Shown here one piece after another: positions 18,190 through 27,749 of a DNA stretch of 58,434 nucleotides; the stretch's first letter is position 1; the number at the start of each line of letters is the position of its first letter. A model generated the notes under the pieces. That model made no database searches, was not told the origin of the DNA, and saw only the letters and a program-made list of their open reading frames with translations. This stretch comes from an uncultured Psychromonas sp. (GTDB taxonomy: Bacteria > Pseudomonadota > Gammaproteobacteria > Enterobacterales > Psychromonadaceae), in NCBI RefSeq assembly GCF_947489755.1, contig NZ_CANLFB010000025.1:1-58434 (forward strand), read 5' to 3'. The translations under genes were made by a program, and so were the position numbers.

Positions 18190-18756
18190 ATGCAAAATAC
18201 GGCCAAATTAACCATTGATTTAAACCGCCCTTTACTCAAGGATGGTCCGAACTTCTTATCCCATACGGTTATTATTACAGATGACTTAGCGTACTTAAAA
18301 CCCACGATCACTGCGATGCTATTTTGCATGGTATACATTGTGGTAGGCAGTTTTCTGTTGTTCCTCGCGACTTACTTGCTCATCGTGACAACAATGTATG
18401 ACCTGGTTATTTTTGTTGGCGGTTTTGGCATTGCCATTGCGACTTTTGGTTTGTCATTAATTCGACCTTTTTTAAAACGAGCCAGCTTCAATAAAACATC
18501 GGGTCTTTTTGATAACCATAGAGATAGAGACGTAAAATTGCATCACATTACTTCTTTGCAAATTAACAACAAAATTATCCAATCTAAACATGCTTTAAAT
18601 TATCATTGCTATGAACTTAATTTATTAACAGAACATGGGCGAAGAATTAATATTTTAAATCACAATAATCAACAACAACTGTTACAAGATGCGCAATTGT
18701 TAGGCACATTCCTACAGGTTGAAATAAATGACTGCCGCAGAGAAATAATTTTATAA
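18190..18756 (+). CDS. Hypothetical two-helix membrane protein
   Basis: A 188-residue protein with two adjacent membrane helices (about residues 45-68 and 73-92) followed by a cytoplasmic beta-rich domain with histidines and glutamines (LHHITSLQINNKIIQ, INILNHNNQQQLLQD). The pattern resembles PH-domain or YdbS-like membrane proteins, but I cannot assign it firmly. The start at 18190 follows AAAGGAG at ideal spacing, so the longer frame beginning at 18163 is rejected. Single gene with no operon partner. Confidence 0.7.
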   Translation: MQNTAKLTIDLNRPLLKDGPNFLSHTVIITDDLAYLKPTITAMLFCMVYIVVGSFLLFLATYLLIVTTMYDLVIFVGGFGIAIATFGLSLIRPFLKRASFNKTSGLFDNHRDRDVKLHHITSLQINNKIIQSKHALNYHCYELNLLTEHGRRINILNHNNQQQLLQDAQLLGTFLQVEINDCRREIIL

Positions 18757-19160
18757 ACTCAATGAGGTAAATGTAAACGTAATGTCACTTTAGATTCATT
18801 AGCCGTAACTTGAAAAGTTATCGTATTTATTAAAGCATTTATTGAGAATCAACTGATTTAAAAGAACATAAAGCAATAACTAGGTTATTAACTTCTTCGT
18901 AAAAAAAGCTTATTTTATCCTCTGTAAATCAGATAACTTATTACTTGAGTTCAATATAAAATATCTAGATGATTCTATTAATTATCACTTTTATATTAAG
19001 TGCCTATTGTTATATTATTGACTGTATTCTTTCAATCGTTACTCACAACTAATCTCACCATAAACGATTTAAATAATGACAAAATACGCCAAAAACACGC
19101 TTAGTAATGTTCATTAAGACTCTATTTTATTCATACACCACAATATAAAGAATTTACAAT
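18757..19160. other. Intergenic, no feature recognised
   Basis: A 400-base AT-rich spacer before the CPA2 antiporter gene. No ORF, hairpin or promoter stands out. Confidence 0.4.
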
Positions 19161-21098
19161 ATGACCACTTATTTTATTCAAGCTGCTCTTTACCTTTTAG
19201 TCGCAGTAATATGCGTTCTTTTTGCTAAAAGATTTGGGTTAGGCTCCGTGCTTGGTTACCTCAGCGCAGGTGTGATCATTGGCCCTATTACCGGATTAGC
19301 AGGTGAAGAAACAAATACCATTCAGCACTTTGCAGAGTTTGGTGTGGTCATGATGTTATTTATTGTTGGCTTAGAATTATCGCCTAAAGCCTTATGGAAC
19401 ATGAAAAGTAGGTTGATTGGTTTAGGTGGTTTACAGATTGGATTAACAACCCTGATTATTACCTCTCTTGGTATCGCATTGGACTTTCCATGGCAACCAT
19501 CACTGGTGGTCGCGCTTATATTCTCACTGTCATCAACTGCGATTGTAATGCAAAGTTTTGCAGAAAAGTCTCTCAATAAAACCGATGGCGGGCAGGCAGC
19601 ATTCTCTATTTTGTTATCTCAAGATATCGCAGTGATCCCGATGCTTGCGGTGATTCCATTGTTGGCAATTCCAGCTTATTTTGGGATACCTGAGGCCAGT
19701 TCATTAGTGACAGAACACAATAGTGTTTCATTGGTTGAAAACTTATCGGGTTGGCAATATGCAGGGGCTATTGTGATCGTTATTGGCTTGATAATAGCTG
19801 CTGGTCATTATATTTCTAAACCCTTATTTACACTGGTTGCAAAATCTGGTCTACGAGAGCTTTATACGGCCACAGCATTATTACTCGTTATTTCTATTTC
19901 AGCGTTAATGAGCGTAGTTGGCTTATCACCCGCATTAGGCACTTTTTTAGCGGGTGTTGTACTCGCCAATAGTGAATTTCGTCATGAATTAGAAAGTAAT
20001 ATTCAACCTTTTAAAGGGCTATTATTAGGTTTGTTTTTTATCACAGTAGGCGCTGGTATTAGCTTCGCAGTGATAAATGATCACTTCTTCTTAATCACTG
20101 GTTTAACCATTGCAGTCATTGTTATAAAAGCCGCCGTACTCTTAACTTTGGCAGTTATTTTTAAGATTAAAAAGTCAGATGGTTGGTTACTGACGTTAAG
20201 CTTAGCGCAGGCAGGTGAATTTGGTTTTGTGGTGTTAAGCTTTTCATCACAAAGTCAGGCGTTACCACCAGAATGGGTTGCTATCCTATCTCCGGTCATT
20301 ACACTTTCTATGTTCTTAACCCCCCTATTATTCATCTTCTATGACAAAGTGATCACCAAAAAATACCTCGTCGTTCAACCGAAAAAAGAAGCTGATAGTA
20401 TTGATAAAAAAAGCCAAGTCGTTATTGCAGGCATTGGCCGTTTCGGACAAGTAATTAATCGTTTATTAATGGCTAATGGCTTTGAAACAACCGTGATTGA
20501 TCGCTCAACTGATATGATTGACCGTGTTAGAAAAGTTGATATTCATGCTTATTACGGTGATGCAACAGATTCAAGTTTGCTATATACAGCGGGCCTTGGA
20601 GAAGCATCGTTATTGGTGATTGCAATCGATGGCCCAGAAAACATATTACATCTAGTAAAACATGTGAAACAGTTCCACCCTGATTTACCTATCGTCGCTA
20701 GAGCGTATGACCGTGGTCATGCCTATCTTCTTGAAGAAGCCGGTGCCGATCATGTATTTATTGAATCTTACTTTACCGCATTAGAAATGAGTAAAAGCGC
20801 GTTAACCGTCTTAGGATTTGATGAGCAAAAAGCTGAAAAAGCCAAAGCACTTTATTATCAAACCGAACTATACCACCATGAAGAGCTGCATAAAGCTTGG
20901 AATGATGCGAATAAAGAAAGCTATCTATTTAACGACTTTATTGAATTGTTTGTTTCCTTAGAAAAAGAGATGAGAGCAGCAATGAAAGATCAGATAAGTA
21001 CTGATAGCCATCAAAATAATGAGGTTGAGTCTCCTAACAATAGCGATATAGGTACAGTATCAGATGTAAATGTAGATACAGGTAACGATAAAAAATAA
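19161..21098 (+). CDS. CPA2-family cation:proton antiporter with TrkA-N domain (KefB/KefC-like)
   Basis: Monovalent cation:proton antiporter-2 protein of 645 residues. An N-terminal Na+/H+ exchanger-type membrane domain of about twelve helices (residues 1-390) includes the LSSTAIVMQ and SLAQAGEFGFV segments characteristic of Kef proteins. It is followed by a Rossmann TrkA-N domain starting near residue 413 with the nucleotide-binding VIAGIGRFGQ motif. The tail is acidic and low in complexity. In Kef systems the soluble domain gates potassium efflux in response to nucleotides or glutathione adducts. No separate KefF/KefG ancillary gene is adjacent. The start has only a weak upstream site. Confidence 0.92.
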   Translation: MTTYFIQAALYLLVAVICVLFAKRFGLGSVLGYLSAGVIIGPITGLAGEETNTIQHFAEFGVVMMLFIVGLELSPKALWNMKSRLIGLGGLQIGLTTLIITSLGIALDFPWQPSLVVALIFSLSSTAIVMQSFAEKSLNKTDGGQAAFSILLSQDIAVIPMLAVIPLLAIPAYFGIPEASSLVTEHNSVSLVENLSGWQYAGAIVIVIGLIIAAGHYISKPLFTLVAKSGLRELYTATALLLVISISALMSVVGLSPALGTFLAGVVLANSEFRHELESNIQPFKGLLLGLFFITVGAGISFAVINDHFFLITGLTIAVIVIKAAVLLTLAVIFKIKKSDGWLLTLSLAQAGEFGFVVLSFSSQSQALPPEWVAILSPVITLSMFLTPLLFIFYDKVITKKYLVVQPKKEADSIDKKSQVVIAGIGRFGQVINRLLMANGFETTVIDRSTDMIDRVRKVDIHAYYGDATDSSLLYTAGLGEASLLVIAIDGPENILHLVKHVKQFHPDLPIVARAYDRGHAYLLEEAGADHVFIESYFTALEMSKSALTVLGFDEQKAEKAKALYYQTELYHHEELHKAWNDANKESYLFNDFIELFVSLEKEMRAAMKDQISTDSHQNNEVESPNNSDIGTVSDVNVDTGNDKK

Positions 21099-21161
21099 TA
21101 TTAACTGTATCGCGCCCCTCCCTTACTTTGAAAGTAATTTGAGGTAAGAAGAGTGAAGAAC

Positions 21162-21194
21162 GTTTTACTAAGCGTTAATAAGGCTTAGTAAAAC
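21162..21194 (+). terminator. Hairpin after the CPA2 antiporter
   Basis: A perfect 12-bp stem (GTTTTACTAAGC) with a nine-base loop, 64 bases after the stop. It is followed by TTCGTT rather than a full T-run, so it is a possible terminator. The rest of the 312-base gap holds nothing else visible. Confidence 0.5.
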
Positions 21195-21410
21195 TTCGTT
21201 AATGACTGTTAGTACAAACGTTAAAAGCATAAATTAAACTAACACCTTAATTATCTAATTAGGTAGAAATATCGACAATAGGTAACAAACATCGCATCTT
21301 TAAAATAATCTCTAACCTAATGTATTTTTAGGCTATTAAATCAATCCTGAGCATTGGATAATTAAGCGATTCATTAGTCTTTAATTAGTCAGTCACCATT
21401 AAGGAAGATC

Positions 21411-22295
21411 ATGCTTAATCAAGTTGTTAGTATTCTGTTCCCTATCTTAGGGTTAGCCTTGGTTGGATTATGCATTGGGCATTTTATAAAGCCTGATTTT
21501 CGCCCTATTAACCGCCTAAACATTGATGCTTTTGTCCCTGCTTTGGTCTTTTCATCGTTAGTTGTAATGCCGCTGGATATTGAGCAAATCCCCCTATTAA
21601 CAGCCTCATTGTTTGCCGTGCTTATTCCTGCTTTGTTAATGCTGCCTATTTGTTATTTCTTCAAACTTAATTATAAAGTATGGACGCCACCACAGATGTT
21701 TCGAAACAGTGGCAACCTGGCTATTCCTTTATTTACGTATGCCTTTGGTGAAACAGCAATTGCACCCGCTGTATTGTTATTTGTCATGTCCTCTTGCCTT
21801 CATTTTAGTGTTGGTTTAGCACTTATCAGTAAGGGAAACCCTTTATTACAAGTCGCACGTATGCCGATATTTCTATCCGCTGCGTTAGCATTAACCTTAA
21901 ACTTGGTCGGTATTGGTGTTTGGGAACCTTTATATAATGCAACGTCTTTACTTGGGCAGGCTGCGATTCCGATTATGCTTGTCTCATTAGGCGCTCAGAT
22001 GTGTAATATTAAAATGAGTGGTTTAAAAACTGGTTTATGGTGTACTGGATTATCAATACTGACAGGTGGGATTGCTTTTCTATTCATTTATCTATTGATA
22101 CCTTTATCGACACTACACCTACAAATGATGTTGCTGTTTGCGATGTTTCCACCTGCAGTAATGAATTATATGTTCGCAGAACGTTTCGACTTAGCGCCAG
22201 AGAAAGTCGCTTCAATGGTATTATTTAGTAATTTTTTATGCATCATTACCTTACCGATCATGTTGACAGTTGCACTCTCATTTAGTGAAACATGA
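21411..22295 (+). CDS. AEC-family permease
   Basis: Second auxin efflux carrier-type permease, 294 residues and about ten membrane segments. Family-specific positions are the asparagine-containing FRNSGNLAIPL segment in the middle of the protein and the C-terminal PAVMNYMFAERFD stretch. It differs clearly from the AEC protein at 4903-5853, so the two are paralogues rather than a recent duplication. The start is supported by AAGGAAG. It converges with the TRAP small permease gene, with a shared terminator between them. Substrate is unknown; small organic acids are usual for the family. Confidence 0.87.
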   Translation: MLNQVVSILFPILGLALVGLCIGHFIKPDFRPINRLNIDAFVPALVFSSLVVMPLDIEQIPLLTASLFAVLIPALLMLPICYFFKLNYKVWTPPQMFRNSGNLAIPLFTYAFGETAIAPAVLLFVMSSCLHFSVGLALISKGNPLLQVARMPIFLSAALALTLNLVGIGVWEPLYNATSLLGQAAIPIMLVSLGAQMCNIKMSGLKTGLWCTGLSILTGGIAFLFIYLLIPLSTLHLQMMLLFAMFPPAVMNYMFAERFDLAPEKVASMVLFSNFLCIITLPIMLTVALSFSET

Positions 22296-22313
22296 CGAAA
22301 AAACAACATGAAC

Positions 22314-22380
22314 AAAAAAGAGTGGCTACACTTTTATCTAATTGAATAATCATTAGAAAAAGATAACCACTCTTTTATTA
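22314..22380. terminator. Bidirectional terminator between AEC and TRAP genes
   Basis: AAAAAAGAGTGG pairs with CCACTCTTTT and an inner imperfect stem (CTTTTATCTAAT with ATTAGAAAAAG) extends the structure. A and T runs flank it on both strands, fitting termination of both convergent units. Confidence 0.75.
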
Positions 22381-22500
22381 CAAACGCTACTTATTCAAAG
22401 TAAACGTTATTGAAAGGCAGATTCAACCTAGATTCGCATATTAAGTAAAGCTCATAAGTTAAAACTTACCATCTAAAACACCAATAAAAGCCTTATCCCA

Positions 22501-23073
22501 CTAAGCTTCATCAGGTGTTCCTAATACAAAATGTTTCGCTTCAATAATGACATCAACGATAGAATAAATCAGCATAATCATCGATGAAACTGGAATACAT
22601 GAATACAGTATCCACTGTTTAATTTGAAATGCAGTGGTCACCTGATTCGTTCTTAAAGTTAGTTTTAACGAATACCAAAATAACACTGCCATAAAGGTTG
22701 CAGAGATGATTAAGATTAATAGTCTATAAAAGTGTTTCAAACGTGCATTTTTAATACGAGGGCTTATCCAATCCCCGACTGAAAAGTGTAACTTTGCACA
22801 CCATAATGCCGCTGCGCCATAAAAAACAAGGGCTGCGAAACTAAGCTCAATGATCTCATCAAACCAATAAAACGAGTTAATAGTCACCACACTTTGAATT
22901 AAATTAGCGGTACCGTCTAAACCATTCTCAAGTAAGAATTGAATGAAATCATTAATCAAACGTAATGATATATTAGCAATCAGTAAAAGTGCCAGTACGG
23001 CAAACATAGCCATTGCAATATATTGAAGGATCCTTTGAACCCAAATATCAATGGTTTTTAATAGCGGAATCAT
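22501..23073 (-). CDS. TRAP transporter small permease (DctQ)
   Basis: Small membrane subunit of a TRAP carrier, 190 residues with four hydrophobic segments. The conserved ALWCAKLHFSVGDWI region occupies the middle loop typical of DctQ proteins. In the TRAP complex it bridges the large permease. Its ATG shares one base with the TAA of the DctM gene (TAATG), a sign of translational coupling. It comes last in the operon, after the large permease, whereas the commonest bacterial order is P-Q-M. Confidence 0.85.
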   Translation of the reverse strand: MIPLLKTIDIWVQRILQYIAMAMFAVLALLLIANISLRLINDFIQFLLENGLDGTANLIQSVVTINSFYWFDEIIELSFAALVFYGAAALWCAKLHFSVGDWISPRIKNARLKHFYRLLILIISATFMAVLFWYSLKLTLRTNQVTTAFQIKQWILYSCIPVSSMIMLIYSIVDVIIEAKHFVLGTPDEA

Positions 23074-24362
23074 TACATTTCTCCCATGATAAGGTTAGGT
23101 AAAAACAGCGAAATACTAGGAACAAAGGCAATTAATACGGTGATTAAAAAAATCATTAATAAATAAGGCCATACTCTTTTAGCTAATGCAGGCATCCCCA
23201 CTTTTGCATAACTATCAACGGCAAATAAACACATGCCAACGGGTGGCGTTAAGTTACCGATCATAATCAAGAGCACCATTACCACCCCAAAATTCACTAA
23301 GTCGATATCAAACATAGTGGCGATAGGCATGAACAAAGGTAGTGTGATTAAGAAGATCGCATTGCCCTCCAAAAATAACCCCATGGTTAATACGATGCCA
23401 ATAACAATCCACATCACAATAGATTGAGTCGCACCATAACCCACCAGCGTCTCGATAATACTATCTGGTAATTTTTGGTGAATGATTAACCATCCAAAAA
23501 AGTTTGCCGAAGAAATGATAAATAAGAGACTAACCGATTGGGTAATTGATTTGTAAACAATCCCAGGAAGTGCTTTTAGTTTTAAATCTTTATAGAAAAA
23601 ACCCAACATAGCGGCGTACACACATACGACAACTGATGCTTCAGTTGGCGTGAAAAAGCCACTCATAATACCGCCAACAATAATAACCGGCGCCATCAAA
23701 GGCCAAAATGCACCATTGAAGGCAGATAATCGAGCTTTAAAGGATTCTTTATGTTCAGCACGAGGATAGTTTTTACGTTTCGCTAAAATACCCAACGCAA
23801 TCATCATTCCAAGCGCCATCATCACACCAGGAATAAACCCAGCTAAAAATAAACGGGCGACAGAAACACTAGTAATAGAACCGTAAAGTACAAACGGAAT
23901 ACTAGGAGGAATAACAGGTCCAATAACTGAAGAGGCCGCCACTAATGTGGCAGAATCTGCGGGGTCATAACCTTGGTCAACCATTGCTTTGTGCTCTATC
24001 TGCCCTAACCCAGCAGCATCCGCTACGGCAGAGCCAGACATGCCAGAAAAAATAACACTGGCAACAATATTAACTTGGCCAATACCACCAGCTATATGCC
24101 CAACCATCGATTGTGCAAACCGGAAAATACGATCAGTTATCCCCCCCGTATTCATTAGGTTTCCGGCCAAAATAAAAAATGGAATAGCCAACAACGTAAA
24201 CCCCGTTGTACCGTAATACATACGATGAGGGAGCATGGCTAATAAGCGAGCATCGCCGAGACCAATAAAAAAAGCTACCGATGTAAGTCCAATTGCAACA
24301 ACCACTGGAACATTAATCAATAGTAGGAAAATAAGAGCGCCAAATATAGCTAAGGTCAACAT
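23073..24362 (-). CDS. TRAP transporter large permease (DctM)
   Basis: Large ion-coupled permease subunit of a TRAP system, 429 residues and about twelve membrane segments. Typical stretches are IPFFILAGNLMNTGGIT, MSGSAVADAAGLGQ, PPSIPFVLYG and NLTPPVGMCLF. I place the start at the ATG at 24362, which has AGGTGA seven bases upstream and gives the standard family N-terminus (MLTLAIFGALIFLLL). The longer open frame to 24410 has no ribosome site. The substrate is set by the DctP protein encoded upstream; C4-dicarboxylates or sugar acids are usual. Confidence 0.92.
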   Translation of the reverse strand: MLTLAIFGALIFLLLINVPVVVAIGLTSVAFFIGLGDARLLAMLPHRMYYGTTGFTLLAIPFFILAGNLMNTGGITDRIFRFAQSMVGHIAGGIGQVNIVASVIFSGMSGSAVADAAGLGQIEHKAMVDQGYDPADSATLVAASSVIGPVIPPSIPFVLYGSITSVSVARLFLAGFIPGVMMALGMMIALGILAKRKNYPRAEHKESFKARLSAFNGAFWPLMAPVIIVGGIMSGFFTPTEASVVVCVYAAMLGFFYKDLKLKALPGIVYKSITQSVSLLFIISSANFFGWLIIHQKLPDSIIETLVGYGATQSIVMWIVIGIVLTMGLFLEGNAIFLITLPLFMPIATMFDIDLVNFGVVMVLLIMIGNLTPPVGMCLFAVDSYAKVGMPALAKRVWPYLLMIFLITVLIAFVPSISLFLPNLIMGEM

Positions 24363-24604
24363 ACAGGAGTCACCTATTAGTAGTACTAAACCAACTAAAA
24401 AGGTGATCATTGTTACTGATTAAAATTATTTCTTACTGTGTTATGAGGCAAGAATAATAAGTCAAAAACATAATTATTCTTTAATTTAAGTAGCTAGTAG
24501 AGGACCCGTCAGGAAACCTCTCAATAAACTACCACTCACGTTTTGTTAGTAATTATTTTACTGGGTAACGTCTGATCACATCATTAATTGAATGAATATA
24601 GTAA

Positions 24605-24637
24605 CGAAAAATTTCGCCTCCATAAATAAGGCGAAAT
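24605..24637 (-). terminator. Intra-operon terminator between dctP and dctM
   Basis: On the minus strand a nine-bp stem (ATTTCGCCT with AGGCGAAAT) is followed by TTTTTCG. It lies 41 bases after the dctP stop and about 240 bases before dctM, so it probably lets the abundant binding protein be made in excess over the permeases. Confidence 0.7.
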
Positions 24638-24678
24638 CAAAGGCCATAAAGAATATTAATATCTGAATGTTAAATGAC

Positions 24679-25662
24679 TTATTTAACTGACTTAGTCATT
24701 TCCATCCATTTATCAAAATTAGCAGCACCTACTTTTTTCTTTATTTGCTCGTAAGCTGGCCCCATCATTGCTTGGAATGGAGCAAGTTCAGGCTCATCAA
24801 TCACGATACCTTTTGAACGCATATCAGCAATTTGTTTCAACTCTTCTGCTCGTGTTAGCTTACGCATCAACAAACGTGCTGAATCAGATTCTTCACGAAC
24901 AATCGTTTGTTGCTCAGGCGTTAAACGTGCCCAAGCATCTTTAGAAACCACATGTACCATCGAACTGTATAAATAGTTAATGATTGAAATGTATTTTTGA
25001 GACTCATACAGTTTCAAGTTATAAATTACACCAATTGGGTTTTCTTGACCGTCAACCACGCCTTGACGCATTGCCATGACTAACTCACTAAATGAGATAG
25101 TCTGTACATTGGCACCTATCGCTTGCATCGCTGCTTGATATGTCATCGCTGGTGGCGTACGAATTTTTAAGCCCTTAATATCTGCAGGTGTTAAAATTGG
25201 ACGAACAGAGTTTGTTAACTGACGAAATCCCCAATCCCAACTTGAAAGGTAAACCAGCCCTACTTTATCAAGCTCAGGGGCAGCCCACTCTTTAAACGGA
25301 CCATCTAAAACACGATCGGCATGTTCTGCGTTACTCAATGAGAAAGGAATACTCACCGTATCAAATAAAGGAACATGTTTGGCAAGTTGATCTTGCCCAG
25401 AAAGGCTCATATCAACGACCCCCATAATCACTTGTTCAAGGACTTCAGGTGGACTCCCTAACGCATTATTAGGATATAGCTCAACCGTCACCTCTCCTTT
25501 GGTACGTGCTTCAACCTGTTTAGCAAACTGCATAGCAGCAATGTGAGAAGGATGATTTTCAGATCCGAAGTGGCCAAGCTTAAACTCAACAGCAGAAAAC
25601 GCTGAAGATGCCCAAGCAATACAAATTGCCGACACTAATCCTTTTTTAAAACTCGAACGCAT
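24679..25662 (-). CDS. TRAP transporter solute-binding protein (DctP)
   Basis: Periplasmic substrate-binding protein of a TRAP carrier, 327 residues. A Sec signal peptide covers about residues 1-23 (MRSSFKKGLVSAICIAWASS..., ending AFS), and the mature protein begins VEFKLGHFGSENHP. Family features are GLKIRTPPAMTYQAAMQAIGANVQTISF, with the arginine that usually contacts the ligand carboxylate, and GVVDGQENP. This indicates a carboxylate ligand, but not which one. It is first in the operon and separated from the permease genes by an internal terminator. Confidence 0.92.
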   Translation of the reverse strand: MRSSFKKGLVSAICIAWASSAFSAVEFKLGHFGSENHPSHIAAMQFAKQVEARTKGEVTVELYPNNALGSPPEVLEQVIMGVVDMSLSGQDQLAKHVPLFDTVSIPFSLSNAEHADRVLDGPFKEWAAPELDKVGLVYLSSWDWGFRQLTNSVRPILTPADIKGLKIRTPPAMTYQAAMQAIGANVQTISFSELVMAMRQGVVDGQENPIGVIYNLKLYESQKYISIINYLYSSMVHVVSKDAWARLTPEQQTIVREESDSARLLMRKLTRAEELKQIADMRSKGIVIDEPELAPFQAMMGPAYEQIKKKVGAANFDKWMEMTKSVK

Positions 25663-26549
25663 AGTTAACTCCTAATATATGATAAGTTTTATTGCCTTGT
25701 TTTGAATGCTCATAAAATGACAAACATTCACTATTAACATTTATTTCAATTGAAAAAATGCCCTTTTTTGCAGTGATTTCTCCATACAAATGATTGATGG
25801 AGACCCAATCTTCGCTATCGATAAACCTAATTAAAGTACTCAAACAATAAAGTACTAAAAAGCTAGATCTATGGATTAAGCTTTTTGAAATTGCTTATTA
25901 AAACTAAACAAAAAACACTTCAAATATACTTCCATGTAAAAATATTCTGCTAAGCATTAAACACTTAAAGGTAATATATTAATGAAGCTAACAAGTGGCT
26001 TTACACATCAATAAAAAGCAATTGAAATAACTAAATGATTAAGCGTTAATTTTATAAACCTTCAATGTTTACAAACATCACTGACTCGATTTAACCTAAA
26101 TAAATCATCTAATTAAAGCATTACGCCCTTCTTGTCTTACAATAACATAACAATAAAGCAACCCTCAAAGCTTGGTGTCATGTCTCACTTTGGGTTTAAG
26201 TTATATTGCACAGTTATCAAAAAATCACATTACGAGGCAAAAACAGAGAGAAAAGAACATAAAGAGAAGAAATTAAAAATTCATATTATGCGAATCTAGG
26301 TATTCATTGAGTAAGACACAAATAAAAATAAAGAGAGTATTTATTTGAAGGAAACTATCAGATTTTTTAACTATCGTTTTTTAAACATAGATTTTTAAAC
26401 ATAGATTTTTAAACATAGATTTTTAAACATAGATTTTTAAACATAGATTTTTAAACATAACTTTATGCTTTCCATTAACATTCAGCCTCATTCTGACTAT
26501 TTCCATAAAAAACGAACCGCTAAAAAAGAGACTTGAATCACACTTTTTG
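25663..26549. other. Long intergenic region
   Basis: Nearly 900 bases upstream of dctP without a credible gene. It holds the 14-base minisatellite at 26383-26458. A 65-codon frame at 25646-25843 overlaps the dctP start and has no ribosome site, so it is not accepted. Confidence 0.45.
26383..26458. repeat. 14-base minisatellite, about 5.4 copies
   Basis: The unit AAACATAGATTTTT is repeated five times without change and followed by a partial sixth copy. It lies between the TRAP promoter region and the small membrane-peptide gene. Perfect conservation among copies suggests recent slippage. Confidence 0.92.
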
Positions 26550-26578
26550 TTGTTTTATCATTAAATAAGCAATACAAT
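26550..26578 (+). promoter_or_regulatory. Sigma70-like promoter of the small peptide gene
   Basis: TTGTTT, a 17-base spacer and TACAAT, 32 bases before the ATG at 26611. Box quality and spacing fit a vegetative promoter. Confidence 0.5.
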
Positions 26579-26610
26579 GTAGATACAAGTCACATTAAAT
26601 AGAGGTTCTT

Positions 26611-26715
26611 ATGAAACAGAAAATTATTCAAACTAGTCGTGAAGTAGCAGGATTGTTTATGATGTTTGCTGCAGGTGCTACTTTTGTTTTACTACAAATG
26701 ACAGCATGGTTATAA
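26611..26715 (+). CDS. 34-residue single-helix membrane peptide
   Basis: A very short gene encoding MKQKIIQTSREVAG followed by one hydrophobic helix (about residues 15-33) ending AWL. The ribosome site AGAGG lies seven bases before the ATG, a good -35/-10 pair lies upstream and an intrinsic terminator follows the stop at once, so the unit is complete and monocistronic. The basic N-terminus predicts the N-end inside the cytoplasm. I cannot name a family. Bacterial peptides of this size often bind and modulate transporters or sensor kinases, but that is only analogy. Confidence 0.65.
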   Translation: MKQKIIQTSREVAGLFMMFAAGATFVLLQMTAWL

Positions 26716-26743
26716 CCGAGTCATCGCTCGGTTATTTTTCTTC
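26716..26743 (+). terminator. Intrinsic terminator of the small peptide gene
   Basis: CCGAG and CTCGG form a compact stem with a six-base loop, followed by TTATTTTTCTTCTT. It begins directly after the TAA. The remaining ~280 bases to the MipA gene hold nothing recognisable. Confidence 0.8.
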
Positions 26744-27020
26744 TTATCTACAAGAAATTCACCTTATTAAGGACTTTAAATAGCATTCCGCACAGAGAAT
26801 AAAACAGCTATTAACCTGAACAGTTAAGATATCCGCTTTAACGCTATTTTAGCGCTACTGAGTAATATACTCACCTATCTGACTTTAAATTAATATATTG
26901 CTCTTTCTCTTTTAAACATCCCTTATCTCGATAAAACTACAATACACACCAGAAAATACAACATGTCTGAAATTTGTTATACGTCTCTCCGTTCTCCTTT
27001 ACCATCACTAGGAGAATACA

Positions 27021-27749
27021 ATGACAAAAAATTCATGGATAAAACTATTAATCGCTGGATGTTCAATGACCTCTTTTCATCTCAATGCTGAAAATCAATA
27101 TTATGATTTTGGTTTTGTTGGTGTGGATGGTCAATATGGTCAGTCTGTATTTTCTGATGAAAGCAAAGGTAGTTTCGATCTTGTACCCGATATATTTTAT
27201 AATGGTGAATATGGGTTCGTAGATGGTGGTCTTATTAATGTTTCAGTGCTGCCTTATGTCGGTATATCAGGACAGTGGCGATTCTCAGAAGTATCTGATG
27301 ATATTCCCGATGGCATCAATGACAGAGATGGAAACGGGGAACTAGGTATTACGCTAGGTACTGTTGGAGCAAGACTGACTTATCTACAAGATATTACCAA
27401 CGAGCATAATGGTTATGAGTTACAACTTCATTTGGGTTACACATTTGAGTCTTTGTTCCAAGATTTCACGCTAACGCCCTTTGCTGAAGTTGATTATCGA
27501 GACAAGCGTTTATCACAACACCTTTATGGCATTTCAAGTACTGAAGCTGCCAATTCAGGGCTTAACAGTTTTAAAGCCAACAGCTCATTTGTTTATAAAA
27601 TAGGCCTTATTGGGATTTACTCATTAACGCCTGATTGGTTGGGTTTAGCTAAAGTGAATGTTGAACATCATGATAGCGATAGCCCACTTATTCAACGAGA
27701 TCTAGGATGGAGTGTCAGTTTAGGCATTACTTATAAATTCACTCATTAG
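27021..27749 (+). CDS. MipA/OmpV-family outer-membrane protein
   Basis: Outer-membrane beta-barrel of the MipA/OmpV family, 242 residues. A signal peptide (about residues 1-23, ending LNA) is followed by alternating amphipathic strands. The N-terminal region matches the family (DFGFVGVDGQYGQSVF) and the last residue block ends in SLGITYKFTH, close to the aromatic C-terminal strand used for barrel insertion. MipA was described as a scaffold for murein synthesis enzymes, but most family members have no proven role. The start is well supported by AGGAG. Single gene. Confidence 0.85.
   Translation: MTKNSWIKLLIAGCSMTSFHLNAENQYYDFGFVGVDGQYGQSVFSDESKGSFDLVPDIFYNGEYGFVDGGLINVSVLPYVGISGQWRFSEVSDDIPDGINDRDGNGELGITLGTVGARLTYLQDITNEHNGYELQLHLGYTFESLFQDFTLTPFAEVDYRDKRLSQHLYGISSTEAANSGLNSFKANSSFVYKIGLIGIYSLTPDWLGLAKVNVEHHDSDSPLIQRDLGWSVSLGITYKFTH

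Noticed and set aside
25646-25843. 65-codon minus-strand frame overlapping the start of the TRAP binding-protein gene
   Set aside because: It has no ribosome site, overlaps the dctP ribosome-site region and has no recognisable family features.
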